Assembly (NCBI RefSeq): GCF_014655595.1
Contig: NZ_BNBL01000002.1
Span: 62,001 to 126,000, forward strand
Direction of reading: 5' to 3'
DNA: 64,000 bases
Source: Streptomyces griseocarneus
GTDB taxonomy: Bacteria > Actinomycetota > Actinomycetes > Streptomycetales > Streptomycetaceae
Of this stretch, positions 47,211-55,454 are shown piece after piece. The translations under genes and the position numbers were made by a program. Numbering within the stretch: position 1 is the stretch's first letter; every line of letters starts with the position of its first letter. The notes under the pieces were generated by a model. It had not been told where the DNA came from. It worked only from the letters and a program-made list of their open reading frames with translations, and did not search any database.

Positions 47211-50186
47211 TCAGATCGCCGGAATGTCGTCGAGATCGATGTCGAAGGCGACGGCGTCCTCGGCGGCGCCGGACTTCCCTCCGGCCACCTCCAGCGCGCA
47301 CTCCGCCCAGATGACCTTGCCGCCGGCGGTGTAGCGGGTGCCCCAGGACTGGGAGAGCTGAGCCACGAGGAACAGGCCGCGGCCGCCCTCGTCGGTGGTG
47401 GCCGCCTGGCGCAGGTGCGGGGAGGTGCTGCTGGTGTCGGCGACCTCGCAGGTCAGCGTGCGGTCGTAGAGCAGGCGCACCTGGATGGGGCCGGTGCCGT
47501 AGCGGATGGCGTTGGTGACCAGCTCGCTGAGCAGCAGCTCGGTGGCGAAGGCGATCTCGTCCAGACCCCATTCCGACAGCCGGCGGGTGACGGCGGCGCG
47601 GACGGAGGAGACCAGCGACGGGTCGGCGGGCAGGTCCCAGGTGGCGATCCGGTGCGGGTCCAGGGTGTGCGTACGGGCGACCAGCAGGGCGATGTCGTCG
47701 GCGGGGTGCTCGGGCACCACGGTCGCCAGGACCGCCTGGCAGGTGTCCTCCGGCGGGCGGTTCGGGTGGGCCAGGACGCGGCGCAGCTCCTCCAGGGCCG
47801 CGTCGAAGTCGCGGCGGCGGTCCTCGACGAGCCCGTCGGTGTAGAGGACCAGCTGGCTGCCCTCGGGGAGGTGGAACTCGGCGGTCTCGAAGGGCAGGCC
47901 GCCCAGCCCCAGGGGCGGCCCGGCGGGCAGGTCGGGGAAGGTGACGGTCCCGTCGGGGTGGACCAGCGCCGGCGGCGGGTGGCCGGCCCGCGCCATGACG
48001 CACTGCTGCGAGGTGGGGTCGTAGATGGCGTACAGGCAGGTGGCGCCGATGATGCCGGCGCTGTCGCCGGAGGGGTCGTCGCCGCCCTCCTCGCGGTCCA
48101 GGCGCCCCACGAGATTGTCGAGGTGGGTGAGGACCTCGTCCGGGGGCAGGTCCAGCTCGGCGAAGTTGCGCGCGGCGGTGCGCAGCCGGCCCATGGTGGC
48201 GGCGGCGTGCAGCCCGTGGCCGACGACGTCGCCGACGACGAGGGCGACGCGGGTGCTGGAGAGGGGGATGACGTCGAACCAGTCCCCGCCGACTCCCGAC
48301 TCGGCGGGCATGTAGCGGTGCGCGACCTCGACGGCGTTCTGCTCGGGGAAGCCGTGCGGCAGCAGGCTGCGCTGCAGGGCGAGGACCATGGTGTGTTCGC
48401 GGGTGTAACGGCGGGCGTTGTCGATGCAGATGGCGGCGCGGGTGGCGAGCTCCTGGGCCAGCGAACGGTCGTCGTCCCCGAACGGGGCCGGGTCCCGCGA
48501 GCGGTAGAAGCTCGCTGTGCCCAGGACGATGCCGCGGGCGAGGAGCGGGACGGCGATCAGGGAGTGGACGTCGTGGTCGAGGAGGCGCTGGGCGCGCGCG
48601 GGATCCTGGGCGATCCAGCCCGCGGAGGCCCTCAGGTCCGGCTCCAGCACGGTCTGCCCGCTGGTCAGGCAGCGGAGCTGGGGCGTGACCGGCCGCAGGT
48701 GGACCCGCTCGCCGGCGGGGTAGAAGGGACAGTCCTCGCGTATGCCGTGGACCACCGTGCGGTAGAGGTCCTTGCGGGGGTCGGTCGGCTCCTCGCCCCG
48801 CAGGACCGCCTCGGGGAGGTCGATGGTGACGTAGTCGGCCAGGCGCGGTACGGCCATCTCGGCGAGCTCCCGGGCGGTGCGGCTCACGTCCAGGGTGGTG
48901 CCGATGCGGGTGCTGGCCTCGGACAGCAGCTCCAGACGGCGCCGGGCGGCCACGGCGTACTGCCCCACCCCGGGCTCGCCCACCAGCACCAGCCCGCCGG
49001 CCGCACCGTCGGGGACGTGACCGTCGGCTGCGTAAGCACCGGGTGCGAAACCATCGGGGGTGGTGAACGCGGCGGGCGCGCCCGGGGCGGCGGGCGCGGC
49101 CTGCGGGGTGGGCGTGACGTGCGGCGCTGCCGCGGGAGGCGGGCCGGGAGGGCGGGCCGTCGCGGCGGCCGGGCCGGGGGAGACACCCGACAGGTGCTCG
49201 CACGCCGGGACGACGTGGGCGAGGCCCTGGCGCGTCAGGAGGCCGGGGTGCGCGTCGGCCTCGGTGGAGACGGCAAGGCGCTGATGCCGGGAGGGGAGGA
49301 CCGCCTCGATGACGACGCCCTCCACCCCGGAGGAGCTCGTCACCGGGCGGCTGATCAGGGTGACGTGCCGGTCGCCGGGCAGGTGCACCTCGACGGCCGC
49401 CCGCTGGGCGGTGGAGATCAGCTCGGTGGCCTTCTCCTTGAGGATCATCTGGTCGCGCCAGTCCAGCCCGCTCGCGGCGAGCTCGCCCAGCTGCCCGTTT
49501 CCGGCCGCGTCACCGGCCGGCGCGTGGCCCCTGGCCTCGAAGTACGCCTGCAGCAGGGCGCGCTCCCGTGCCGAGCTCTGTTCCAGCAGCCGCTGCTCGA
49601 TGGCGCCGGCCGCCCTGCGCATCACGCCGTCCAGTCCGGGGTCCGCGTCGGCCGGGGGATAGCCGAGGCAGAGGACTCCCTCGATGCGCCCGCTGAGCAG
49701 GTCCCGGACGGGGATCGCCGAGCACGCGTTCGCCTGGGAGCGCTCGGCGAAGTGCTCGGCGCCGTAGATGCTGACCAGCCGCCGCTCGGCGAGCGCCAGC
49801 CCGATGCCGTTGGTCCCCCCGTACTTCTCGGCGAACACGAAGCCCGGGGTGCTCTGGATCGCGGGCAGCCGCCTGGCCATGGACGCTTCGCCGAAGCGGC
49901 GCTGCAGCACCGCCCCGCGCCCGTCGGCGAGGCTGACGTTCACGCTGCGGTCCGCGAACATGGCCTGCAGCCGGTCCAGCACGGGCACGGCCGCGCGGAC
50001 CAGGCGGCCGTCCAGGTCGAGGTCCTCGACGTAGGGGAGCTCGCACCCGTCCGGCGAGAGCCCCAGCGACAGGCTCCGCTCCCACGAGCTCAGGATCGGG
50101 TTGCGCACGGCCCCCTCGACCGCCCCGCCGCGAAGGAAGCGCTCACGCGCCAGCACGGGGCCGATGTCGTCCGCCACGAGCCCCAT
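47211..50186 (-). CDS. Multi-domain signalling protein: GAF sensors, SpoIIE-type PP2C phosphatase, HATPase
   Basis: About 991 residues from ATG 50186 (a GTG three codons earlier is possible). Order: an N-terminal AcoR-like sensor (about 1-215, SSWERSLSLGL and VFAEKYGGTNGIGLAL); a PAS-like segment; a Pro/Ala-rich linker (about 330-400); a second GAF domain (about 420-600); SpoIIE phosphatase (about 625-845, VGGDWFDVIPLSSTRVALVVGDVVGHG, DDIALLVART); and a C-terminal anti-sigma-type ATPase (about 855-975, ELVTNAIRYGTGP, GGRGLFLV). It can both dephosphorylate an anti-anti-sigma protein and phosphorylate or bind a partner. No partner gene is adjacent. The target pathway is unknown. Confidence 0.9.
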   Translation of the reverse strand: MGLVADDIGPVLARERFLRGGAVEGAVRNPILSSWERSLSLGLSPDGCELPYVEDLDLDGRLVRAAVPVLDRLQAMFADRSVNVSLADGRGAVLQRRFGEASMARRLPAIQSTPGFVFAEKYGGTNGIGLALAERRLVSIYGAEHFAERSQANACSAIPVRDLLSGRIEGVLCLGYPPADADPGLDGVMRRAAGAIEQRLLEQSSARERALLQAYFEARGHAPAGDAAGNGQLGELAASGLDWRDQMILKEKATELISTAQRAAVEVHLPGDRHVTLISRPVTSSSGVEGVVIEAVLPSRHQRLAVSTEADAHPGLLTRQGLAHVVPACEHLSGVSPGPAAATARPPGPPPAAAPHVTPTPQAAPAAPGAPAAFTTPDGFAPGAYAADGHVPDGAAGGLVLVGEPGVGQYAVAARRRLELLSEASTRIGTTLDVSRTARELAEMAVPRLADYVTIDLPEAVLRGEEPTDPRKDLYRTVVHGIREDCPFYPAGERVHLRPVTPQLRCLTSGQTVLEPDLRASAGWIAQDPARAQRLLDHDVHSLIAVPLLARGIVLGTASFYRSRDPAPFGDDDRSLAQELATRAAICIDNARRYTREHTMVLALQRSLLPHGFPEQNAVEVAHRYMPAESGVGGDWFDVIPLSSTRVALVVGDVVGHGLHAAATMGRLRTAARNFAELDLPPDEVLTHLDNLVGRLDREEGGDDPSGDSAGIIGATCLYAIYDPTSQQCVMARAGHPPPALVHPDGTVTFPDLPAGPPLGLGGLPFETAEFHLPEGSQLVLYTDGLVEDRRRDFDAALEELRRVLAHPNRPPEDTCQAVLATVVPEHPADDIALLVARTHTLDPHRIATWDLPADPSLVSSVRAAVTRRLSEWGLDEIAFATELLLSELVTNAIRYGTGPIQVRLLYDRTLTCEVADTSSTSPHLRQAATTDEGGRGLFLVAQLSQSWGTRYTAGGKVIWAECALEVAGGKSGAAEDAVAFDIDLDDIPAI

Positions 50187-50252
50187 CCGGATCACTTCCC
50201 TCGTCGGTGCGTGCGGCCATGGCCACCTGTACGTCGAAGCGGCTGCGCTGTT

Positions 50253-50267
50253 GTTCTATTTTAGAAC
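50253..50267. promoter_or_regulatory. GTTCTA-TTT-TAGAAC inverted repeat upstream of the GAF/PP2C gene
   Basis: Perfect 6-bp arms with a 3-nt centre in an unusually AT-rich patch, 67 nt before the start codon of the signalling-protein gene. It could be an operator overlapping a -10 region. Confidence 0.45.
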
Positions 50268-50346
50268 TTTGCGGACATAACGACGGGGGAACCCGGACAG
50301 GTCGCCTGCCGGTACGGTCCGTGATCGGCGCCGGCCGGGCGGGGTG

Positions 50347-51321
50347 TCACAGGACCGCGACCGGCGTGACGGGCGAGCCCGTACCGCCGGGGATGTTCAG
50401 GGGGGCCACGAGCAGGAGGAAGGCGTACCGGCCCGCCCCGGCGCAGGCCGCGGACAGCGCCTCGAGGTCGAGGTTGTCCAGCAACGGCACCCCCATCGCA
50501 GCGACGGCGAGCACGTGGACCGGGGAGTGCACGCCCTCGACCGGCGACGGCCGTACGTCGTTGTCGCCGTCGCTGCCGAGCAGGGCGATGCCGCGCTCGG
50601 CCAGCAGCGGCACGGCGTCCACGTGCAGGCCCGCGCACGCCGCGTCGGCGTCCCAGGCGCCCAGTTCCCGCCGGCGGCGGAAGCGGCCGACCCGCAGCAG
50701 CACCGCGTCCCCCTCGCCGATCTCCACGCCGAGCGCGGCCTCCGCGGCGACGACGTCCGCCGCGCGCACCGCGCGCCCGGGCTCCAGCCAGGCGGTGCCG
50801 AAAACGGCGGGCAGGTCGAGGAGCACCCCCCGGGTCACCAGCGGCCCCAGCGCCGAGACACCCCCGAAGCGGGCCCCGCCGGCCCCGACGAGCTCCCGCG
50901 CCCCGCCGCCCCCGTACAGCCGGCCGCGATACGCCACGTGGGACAGCGCGTCCAGGTGGCTGACGGCCTTGCCGTGGTAGTCGGCGCCGATGAAGTCCTT
51001 GTGCGTGGACGGCTCGGGAGCCTCGACGTCGCCGAGGTCGGACATGTAGTGCAGCGCGGGCTTGCCGTTGTCCGGCCCGGGCACGGTGTCCCACGGCCGC
51101 GCCATCGGCACGACGCTCCCGCTCTCCACCAGCGCGACGGCCCGCCGCACGTGCTCCCCGGTCACCCGGTTCCACGCCCCGCGCTCGGCCAGGCCCCAGC
51201 GGCCCCACGTACGCACCGCCTCGAAGAGCGCGTCGAACTCCTCCCGCGGGACGGCGGGCCCGTTGAGGCCGCCGGCACCGTCCGGCGGGAGAGCCGACGC
51301 ATCGGCGGAATCGCTGCTCAT
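50347..51321 (-). CDS. Cyclase-family (kynurenine formamidase-like) metal hydrolase
   Basis: About 324 residues from ATG 51321; the frame is open to 51405 and the start is not well fixed by a ribosome site. The metal-binding signature HGKAVSHLDALSHV corresponds to HxGTHxDAxxH of the family. Conserved GVLLDLPA and a late HSPVHVLAVAAMGVPLLDNLDL are also visible. Members hydrolyse formamides or act on polyketide-like rings; the substrate is unknown. The upstream minus-strand region faces the AhpD-like gene. Confidence 0.82.
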   Translation of the reverse strand: MSSDSADASALPPDGAGGLNGPAVPREEFDALFEAVRTWGRWGLAERGAWNRVTGEHVRRAVALVESGSVVPMARPWDTVPGPDNGKPALHYMSDLGDVEAPEPSTHKDFIGADYHGKAVSHLDALSHVAYRGRLYGGGGARELVGAGGARFGGVSALGPLVTRGVLLDLPAVFGTAWLEPGRAVRAADVVAAEAALGVEIGEGDAVLLRVGRFRRRRELGAWDADAACAGLHVDAVPLLAERGIALLGSDGDNDVRPSPVEGVHSPVHVLAVAAMGVPLLDNLDLEALSAACAGAGRYAFLLLVAPLNIPGGTGSPVTPVAVL

Positions 51322-51465
51322 GCTGCTGAATGATGCGCCGTCACCCGCTGAATGCGGGGCCTTGGGCGGCGGGCATTTCGGTGACAGGAGTTCTACGCGC
51401 GTCAAGTGGTCGTGACGTCAACGCGGTTGCCCGGACTCATCGGCATTCCCCACGCCGCCCCTGCT

Positions 51466-51486
51466 ATCGTCAACCTGGTTGACGAT
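51466..51486. promoter_or_regulatory. 21-bp perfect palindrome, probable operator
   Basis: ATCGTCAAC (51466-51474) and GTTGACGAT (51478-51486) are perfect complements around CTG. It lies 120 nt before the AhpD-like gene, and a GTCAA half-site recurs near 51411 and 51418. Size and symmetry fit a MarR-type regulator; a MarR gene is encoded 700 nt away. Confidence 0.6.
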
Positions 51487-51605
51487 CACGAGGGGTGTTC
51501 GGCGTGTCTGTTCAGGCGGTGCGCCCGCGCACGAGCGGTACCGCGCACTGGGTCGCCACTTGTGGCCGCCGGGAAACGCCCACGGAGTCCGGAAAGGGCC
51601 TCATC

Positions 51606-52160
51606 ATGACCATGTTCACCCGTCACGACATCACCTCGGCTCCCGAACAGGCGCGGCCCGTCATGGCGAACACCGCCAAGGGCTTCGGCTTCGTGCCCGC
51701 GCCGGTCGCCCTCATGGCGGAATCCCCGGAGCTTCTCGAGGGGTTCATGAGTGGAAACGCGCTGTTCGGCAGGACCACACTGAGCGCGCTCGAGCGCGAG
51801 GTCCTCATCCTCACGATGGCGACCACGGTGGAGTGCCACTACTGCGTGGCGATGCACTCGTCCGTCCTGGCCCGTCAGGACGCCGACGCGGCCCTCATCG
51901 AGGCGCTGCGGGCCCGCAAGCCCTTGAACGAACCGAAGCTGGAGGCCATGCGGGTGTTCACCCTCGCCGTCATGGAGGGGCACGGCCACGTCCGGCCGGA
52001 GGTGATGGAGACGTTCCTCGGCGCCGGCTACACGCGCCGCAACGCCCTTGAAGTCGTGCTCGGGCTGGGGGTCTACACCCTCTCGACGTATGCGAACCGC
52101 ATGACGGACGCCCCGCTGGACGAGCCCTTGCGGGCGTTCGGCTGGCACGCCGAGCACTGA
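51606..52160 (+). CDS. Carboxymuconolactone decarboxylase/AhpD-like protein
   Basis: 184 residues. The redox-type motif ECHYCVAMHSSV contains the CxxC and His of AhpD-like alkylhydroperoxidases. Helical all-alpha fold typical of the family. It probably reduces hydroperoxides or serves in thiol-based defence. ATG 51606 has GGAAAGG upstream. A 21-bp palindrome precedes it, and a convergent MarR gene follows after 31 nt, so oxidant- or ligand-responsive control by that MarR is likely. Confidence 0.88.
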   Translation: MTMFTRHDITSAPEQARPVMANTAKGFGFVPAPVALMAESPELLEGFMSGNALFGRTTLSALEREVLILTMATTVECHYCVAMHSSVLARQDADAALIEALRARKPLNEPKLEAMRVFTLAVMEGHGHVRPEVMETFLGAGYTRRNALEVVLGLGVYTLSTYANRMTDAPLDEPLRAFGWHAEH

Positions 52161-52191
52161 TGGCGGGTGGTCAGGGGGCCGGCCCCCGCGG

Positions 52192-52653
52192 TCAGGCCCC
52201 CAGCCATCCGACGAACCGGTCGAGGCTGTCGGGCCCGCCGAGCCGCGCCAGCACGTCCTCGACCGTGCTCATCTCGCGGTCGCCCACCGTGGCGGCCCAC
52301 TCGTCGCGCAGCTCGTTCAGGATGTCGCCCGACAGCGTGAGCGCCTCCACGCCGCGCGGGGTGAGGGCCACCTCGGTCTGACGCTGGTCGATGAGGCTCG
52401 GTCTCCGCTGTGCGTAGCCGAGCTTCTCCAGGCCCGTCACCGTCTTGCTGGCGGCCTGTTTGGACACCCCCAGGCGCCGTCCGAGGTCGGAGATGCTGCC
52501 GCCCCGGCTGATCATCTGCATGGCGATGCCGTGAGCAGGCCGCAGATCGGGATGTCCCAGCTCGGCGAGGCGCGCGTGGAGTTCGTCGATCAGCACGCGA
52601 AAGGCGTTCAGCAGGAGGAAGGGCAGGGCGTTTCCGGGGCGTTGGGACGGCAT
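52192..52653 (-). CDS. MarR-family transcriptional regulator
   Basis: 153 residues from ATG 52653. Winged helix-turn-helix with ISDLGRRLGVSKQAASKTVTGLEKLGYAQRRPSLIDQRQTEVALTPRG, followed by a dimerisation helix. No Cys is present, so it is not an OhrR-type thiol sensor; it probably responds to a ligand. Convergent with the AhpD-like gene, whose upstream palindrome is a likely target. Longer starts (to 52740) are possible but lack a ribosome site. Confidence 0.88.
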   Translation of the reverse strand: MPSQRPGNALPFLLLNAFRVLIDELHARLAELGHPDLRPAHGIAMQMISRGGSISDLGRRLGVSKQAASKTVTGLEKLGYAQRRPSLIDQRQTEVALTPRGVEALTLSGDILNELRDEWAATVGDREMSTVEDVLARLGGPDSLDRFVGWLGA

Positions 52654-52791
52654 GGCGAGACGTGGCACTCCTGCTGTGTTCTTCGGTCTGCTCGGCGCGG
52701 CCGGTGCGGAGACGACCACGGCAACCGAGAGTAGCCCCATCGGTCGCCGTGAGAATCACGAGGCCGTCGCCCCGCCGGCTCGACCGCCCCC

Positions 52792-53907
52792 TCACTTCAC
52801 GTTGACCGCCGCCCACGCCGCGTCGACCGCGCGGTACTGCCGGCTGTCCGTTCCGTAGAGGTCGGCCGCCGCGGCCAGGGTCGCGGTGCGGGCGCGGTGG
52901 TAGTCGGTGTTGGGGGTCATGCGCTGGGTGAGGGCCGTGAACCAGATGCGTTCGGCGGCGCGGCGGCCGATGCCGGTGACCGGGGTGCCGTCGTGGGTGG
53001 GGCTGTCGTAGCGGACGTTGTTGATGATTTTGGGGCCGCTGCCCTCGGCGAGGAGGTAGAAGAAGTGGTTGGCGGGGCCGGAGGCGTGGCGTGGGTCGAG
53101 TGAGCTGATGCCGGGGTACCAGGAGTCCTTCGACCGGCCGTCCTTGGACGGGCGGTCCATGTACCGCAGGGGCGGCTTGTCACCGCTCGCGTCCGGGGCC
53201 TGTTCGGCGATGAGGTAGTCGCCGGGGTCGGCGGGGTTGGCGGCGTGGAACTCCACGGCGGTGGCGAAGATGTCGCCGGTCGCCTCGCTCAGGTCGGCGG
53301 CCTCCCCGAAGAAGCCGAGGTCGGCGGTGGCCGCGGTGACGCCGTGGGTCATCTCGTGCGCGCCGACGTCGATGCGGACGAGACGGCCGAGGGCGGCGTC
53401 GACGCCGTCGCCGTAGGTCATGCAGGAGGTGGTGATGGTGTAGAAGGCGTTCACGTAGTTGTTGCCGTAGTGGACGCGGCTGCAGCCGGCTCTGCCGTCG
53501 CCGCGGATGCCCTTGCGGCCGTGGACGTCCAGGTAGTAGTCCCAGAACGCGGCGTGGACGTAGTGGGCGGCCACCGCGTCCGACTGGCGGCCGCCGTCGC
53601 ACCAGACGTTGTCGTCGTCGGTGACGAGGGTGCCGTTCCCCGTGGTGCTTCCGCCCATGTCGTAGGTCCTGTGGCCGCCGCGCCGGGTGTCGTGGAGCTC
53701 GTAGCGGCCGGTGGCGGGGTTGTACGCGGTGTCGAGCGTGACCCGGCCCACCGAGGTGCCGCAGCCGACGCCGACGGCCGGGACGGGGGTCGGGCCGGCG
53801 GCGGGGCGGGCCGCGGCGGGGCCGGTCTGCAGGGCCGAGGCCAGGGTGGCGGCCGCGGCGAGGAGGCCGGCGGCCGCGGTGCGGCGGCGGGAGCGGAAGA
53901 GGGCCAT
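52792..53907 (-). CDS. Secreted M4-family zinc metalloprotease without propeptide
   Basis: 371 residues from ATG 53907 (AAGGAA upstream). A signal peptide of about 34 residues leads almost directly into the catalytic region. Zinc-binding HEMTH at 184-188, the third ligand Glu208 (LSEATGD) and the catalytic His281 (GPANHFFYLL) are all present. It hydrolyses proteins outside the cell. Usual M4 enzymes carry a 150-200 residue FTP/PepSY propeptide for folding and inhibition; here none is seen. The divergent CapA-like gene is 178 nt away. Confidence 0.9.
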   Translation of the reverse strand: MALFRSRRRTAAAGLLAAAATLASALQTGPAAARPAAGPTPVPAVGVGCGTSVGRVTLDTAYNPATGRYELHDTRRGGHRTYDMGGSTTGNGTLVTDDDNVWCDGGRQSDAVAAHYVHAAFWDYYLDVHGRKGIRGDGRAGCSRVHYGNNYVNAFYTITTSCMTYGDGVDAALGRLVRIDVGAHEMTHGVTAATADLGFFGEAADLSEATGDIFATAVEFHAANPADPGDYLIAEQAPDASGDKPPLRYMDRPSKDGRSKDSWYPGISSLDPRHASGPANHFFYLLAEGSGPKIINNVRYDSPTHDGTPVTGIGRRAAERIWFTALTQRMTPNTDYHRARTATLAAAADLYGTDSRQYRAVDAAWAAVNVK

Positions 53908-53985
53908 GGGCGGTTCCTTCCGGGCAGGGGTGGCGGGGGAGCGCGCTGGGGTGCCGCACATGAGGGTGCCAGCCCCCGGCCGTGA

Positions 53986-54003
53986 TTGTCAGGGGCTTGA
54001 CAA
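53986..54003. promoter_or_regulatory. TTGTCA-N6-TGACAA inverted repeat in divergent promoter region
   Basis: Perfect 6-bp arms in the 178-nt spacer between the M4 protease and CapA-like genes. It overlaps a TTGACA-like -35 box (53997-54002). It could control either gene. Confidence 0.45.
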
Positions 54004-54036
54004 GTCCTCGCCCGGGGCGGCCGCCCGGTGCCACCC

Positions 54037-54066
54037 TGGAAGGGGCTGGAAGGGGCTGGAAAGGGA
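54037..54066. repeat. Short tandem repeat, 10-bp unit
   Basis: TGGAAGGGGC occurs twice in tandem followed by TGGAAAGGGA, just upstream of the CapA-like ribosome site. Likely a neutral replication-slippage product. Confidence 0.5.
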
Positions 54067-54085
54067 GTGACGGAGGTGGGGCCGG

Positions 54086-55072
54086 ATGGCACCGATCACC
54101 GTGGCGCTGGCGGGCGACACCATGCTGGGGCGCGGAGTGGCCGAGCGGCTGGGCGAGGCGCCCGGGGCGGCGACCCTGTGGTCCGACGAGATCCGGGCGG
54201 TCGCCGCGGGGGCCGATCTGTTCGTCCTCAACCTCGAGTGCTGCGTGTCGGACCGGGGCGAGCCCTGGCCCGCCCCCGGGAAGCCGTTCTTCTTCCGCGC
54301 CCCGCCGGCCGCCGCCGGCGTCCTCGCGGAGCTGGGCGTGGACTGCGTGACCGTCGCCAACAACCACGCCCTCGACTTCGGCTTCGACGCCCTCGCCGAC
54401 ACCCGGGCGCTGCTGGAGCGCGCCGGGGTGCGCGCGGTGGGCGCGGGGCACGACGTGGCGGCGGCGCGTGAGTTCGCCGTGCTGGAGGCGGGCGGGACGC
54501 GGCTGGCGGTGGTCGGCGTCACCGACCACCCGGACGACTTCGCCGCGGCCGCCGGCCGGCCCGGCGTGGCGCTCGCCGACCTCCGCCACGGCGTCCCCGG
54601 CTGGCTCGCCGACCTGGTGGCCCGCGCGGCCGCCGAGGCCGACGCCGTGCTGGTCACCCCGCACTGGGGGCCCAACATGACCCCCGGGCCGCCGCGCTAC
54701 GTACGGGACGCGGCGGCGGCCCTGCTGGAGGCCGGGGCGACGCTGGTCGCCGGGCACTCCGCGCACGTCTTCCACGGGGTCGCCGACCGGGTCGTCCACG
54801 ACATGGGCGACTTCGTCGACGACTACGCGATCGACGCCGTGCTCCGCAACGACCTGGGCCTGCTCTTCCTGGTGACCCTGGACGGCCCCGCCCCCTCGCG
54901 CGTGCGGCCGGTGCGGCTCGAGGCGGTGCCGCTGTTCCTCGACTACTGCCACACCACGACGGCGCACGGTGCCCACTGGGAGTGGATCCGCGACCGCTTC
55001 TCCCGCGCCTGCGCCGCCTTCGGCACCACGGTGACCGTGGAGGGGGAGCGGCTGGTGACCGAGTGGGCCTGA
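54086..55072 (+). CDS. CapA-family metallophosphoesterase-like protein
   Basis: 328 residues from ATG 54086, with GGAGG upstream. Family motifs: LAGDTMLGRG, FVLNLECCVS, VTVANNHALDFG, VTPHWGPN and VAGHSAHVFHG. CapA proteins act in poly-gamma-glutamate synthesis in Bacillus; most homologues in actinobacteria are of unknown role and lack the other cap genes, as here. No signal peptide or membrane anchor is visible, unlike classical CapA. Probable metal-dependent phosphatase; substrate unknown. Confidence 0.85.
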   Translation: MAPITVALAGDTMLGRGVAERLGEAPGAATLWSDEIRAVAAGADLFVLNLECCVSDRGEPWPAPGKPFFFRAPPAAAGVLAELGVDCVTVANNHALDFGFDALADTRALLERAGVRAVGAGHDVAAAREFAVLEAGGTRLAVVGVTDHPDDFAAAAGRPGVALADLRHGVPGWLADLVARAAAEADAVLVTPHWGPNMTPGPPRYVRDAAAALLEAGATLVAGHSAHVFHGVADRVVHDMGDFVDDYAIDAVLRNDLGLLFLVTLDGPAPSRVRPVRLEAVPLFLDYCHTTTAHGAHWEWIRDRFSRACAAFGTTVTVEGERLVTEWA

Positions 55073-55454
55073 CCGGTCCCGGGAGGCCGCCCGGGGGCCC
55101 GCCGGGGAAGCTTCCGGCCCGCCCGGTGATCACGATCGGGTGACCCGATGATCACGGACGTGTGACCCCCGCCCGCCTCGATCCCTCCCGCCGGCTCCCC
55201 TCCGCCCCCGCGCGATCACACGACGTGAGCCCCGTCACGCCGCGGCCCCCGCCCGCCCCCGCCCCCGGGCGGTCCGTACGCGCCCCGCGCCCCCGTACGA
55301 CCATGGGCGCCCAGCGAGCGCGTGCCCGCGCGCGTGTACTTTTTGATGTACAGCCGCGCTGATGACACCGTGCGGCATGTACTCGTCACCAGACCGTACG
55401 CATACCGTGCTGCCGCCCTGGTACCGCCGTACCGATACGAAGGACGCCCCACCC
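55073..55454. other. Intergenic region between CapA-like and PAP2 genes
   Basis: About 380 nt without a recognisable gene. It holds the palindrome cluster at 55126-55155 and, at 55335-55352, TGTAC and GTACA arms flanking a T-run. The latter patch is the most AT-rich part and may contain the PAP2 promoter. Confidence 0.5.
55126..55155. repeat. Nested palindromes with GTGATCAC repeats
   Basis: GTGATCAC (55126-55133) and TGATCAC (55149-55155) flank ATCGGGT-G-ACCCGAT (55135-55149), a perfect 7-bp inverted repeat. The whole is nearly symmetric. It lies 55 nt after the CapA-like stop; it may be a terminator or a protein-binding site. Confidence 0.45.

Noticed and set aside
46788-50264. Long plus-strand open frame of about 1150 codons
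   Set aside because: It is antisense to the GAF/PP2C gene and the ATPase gene, which carry clear motifs; the plus-strand product has none.
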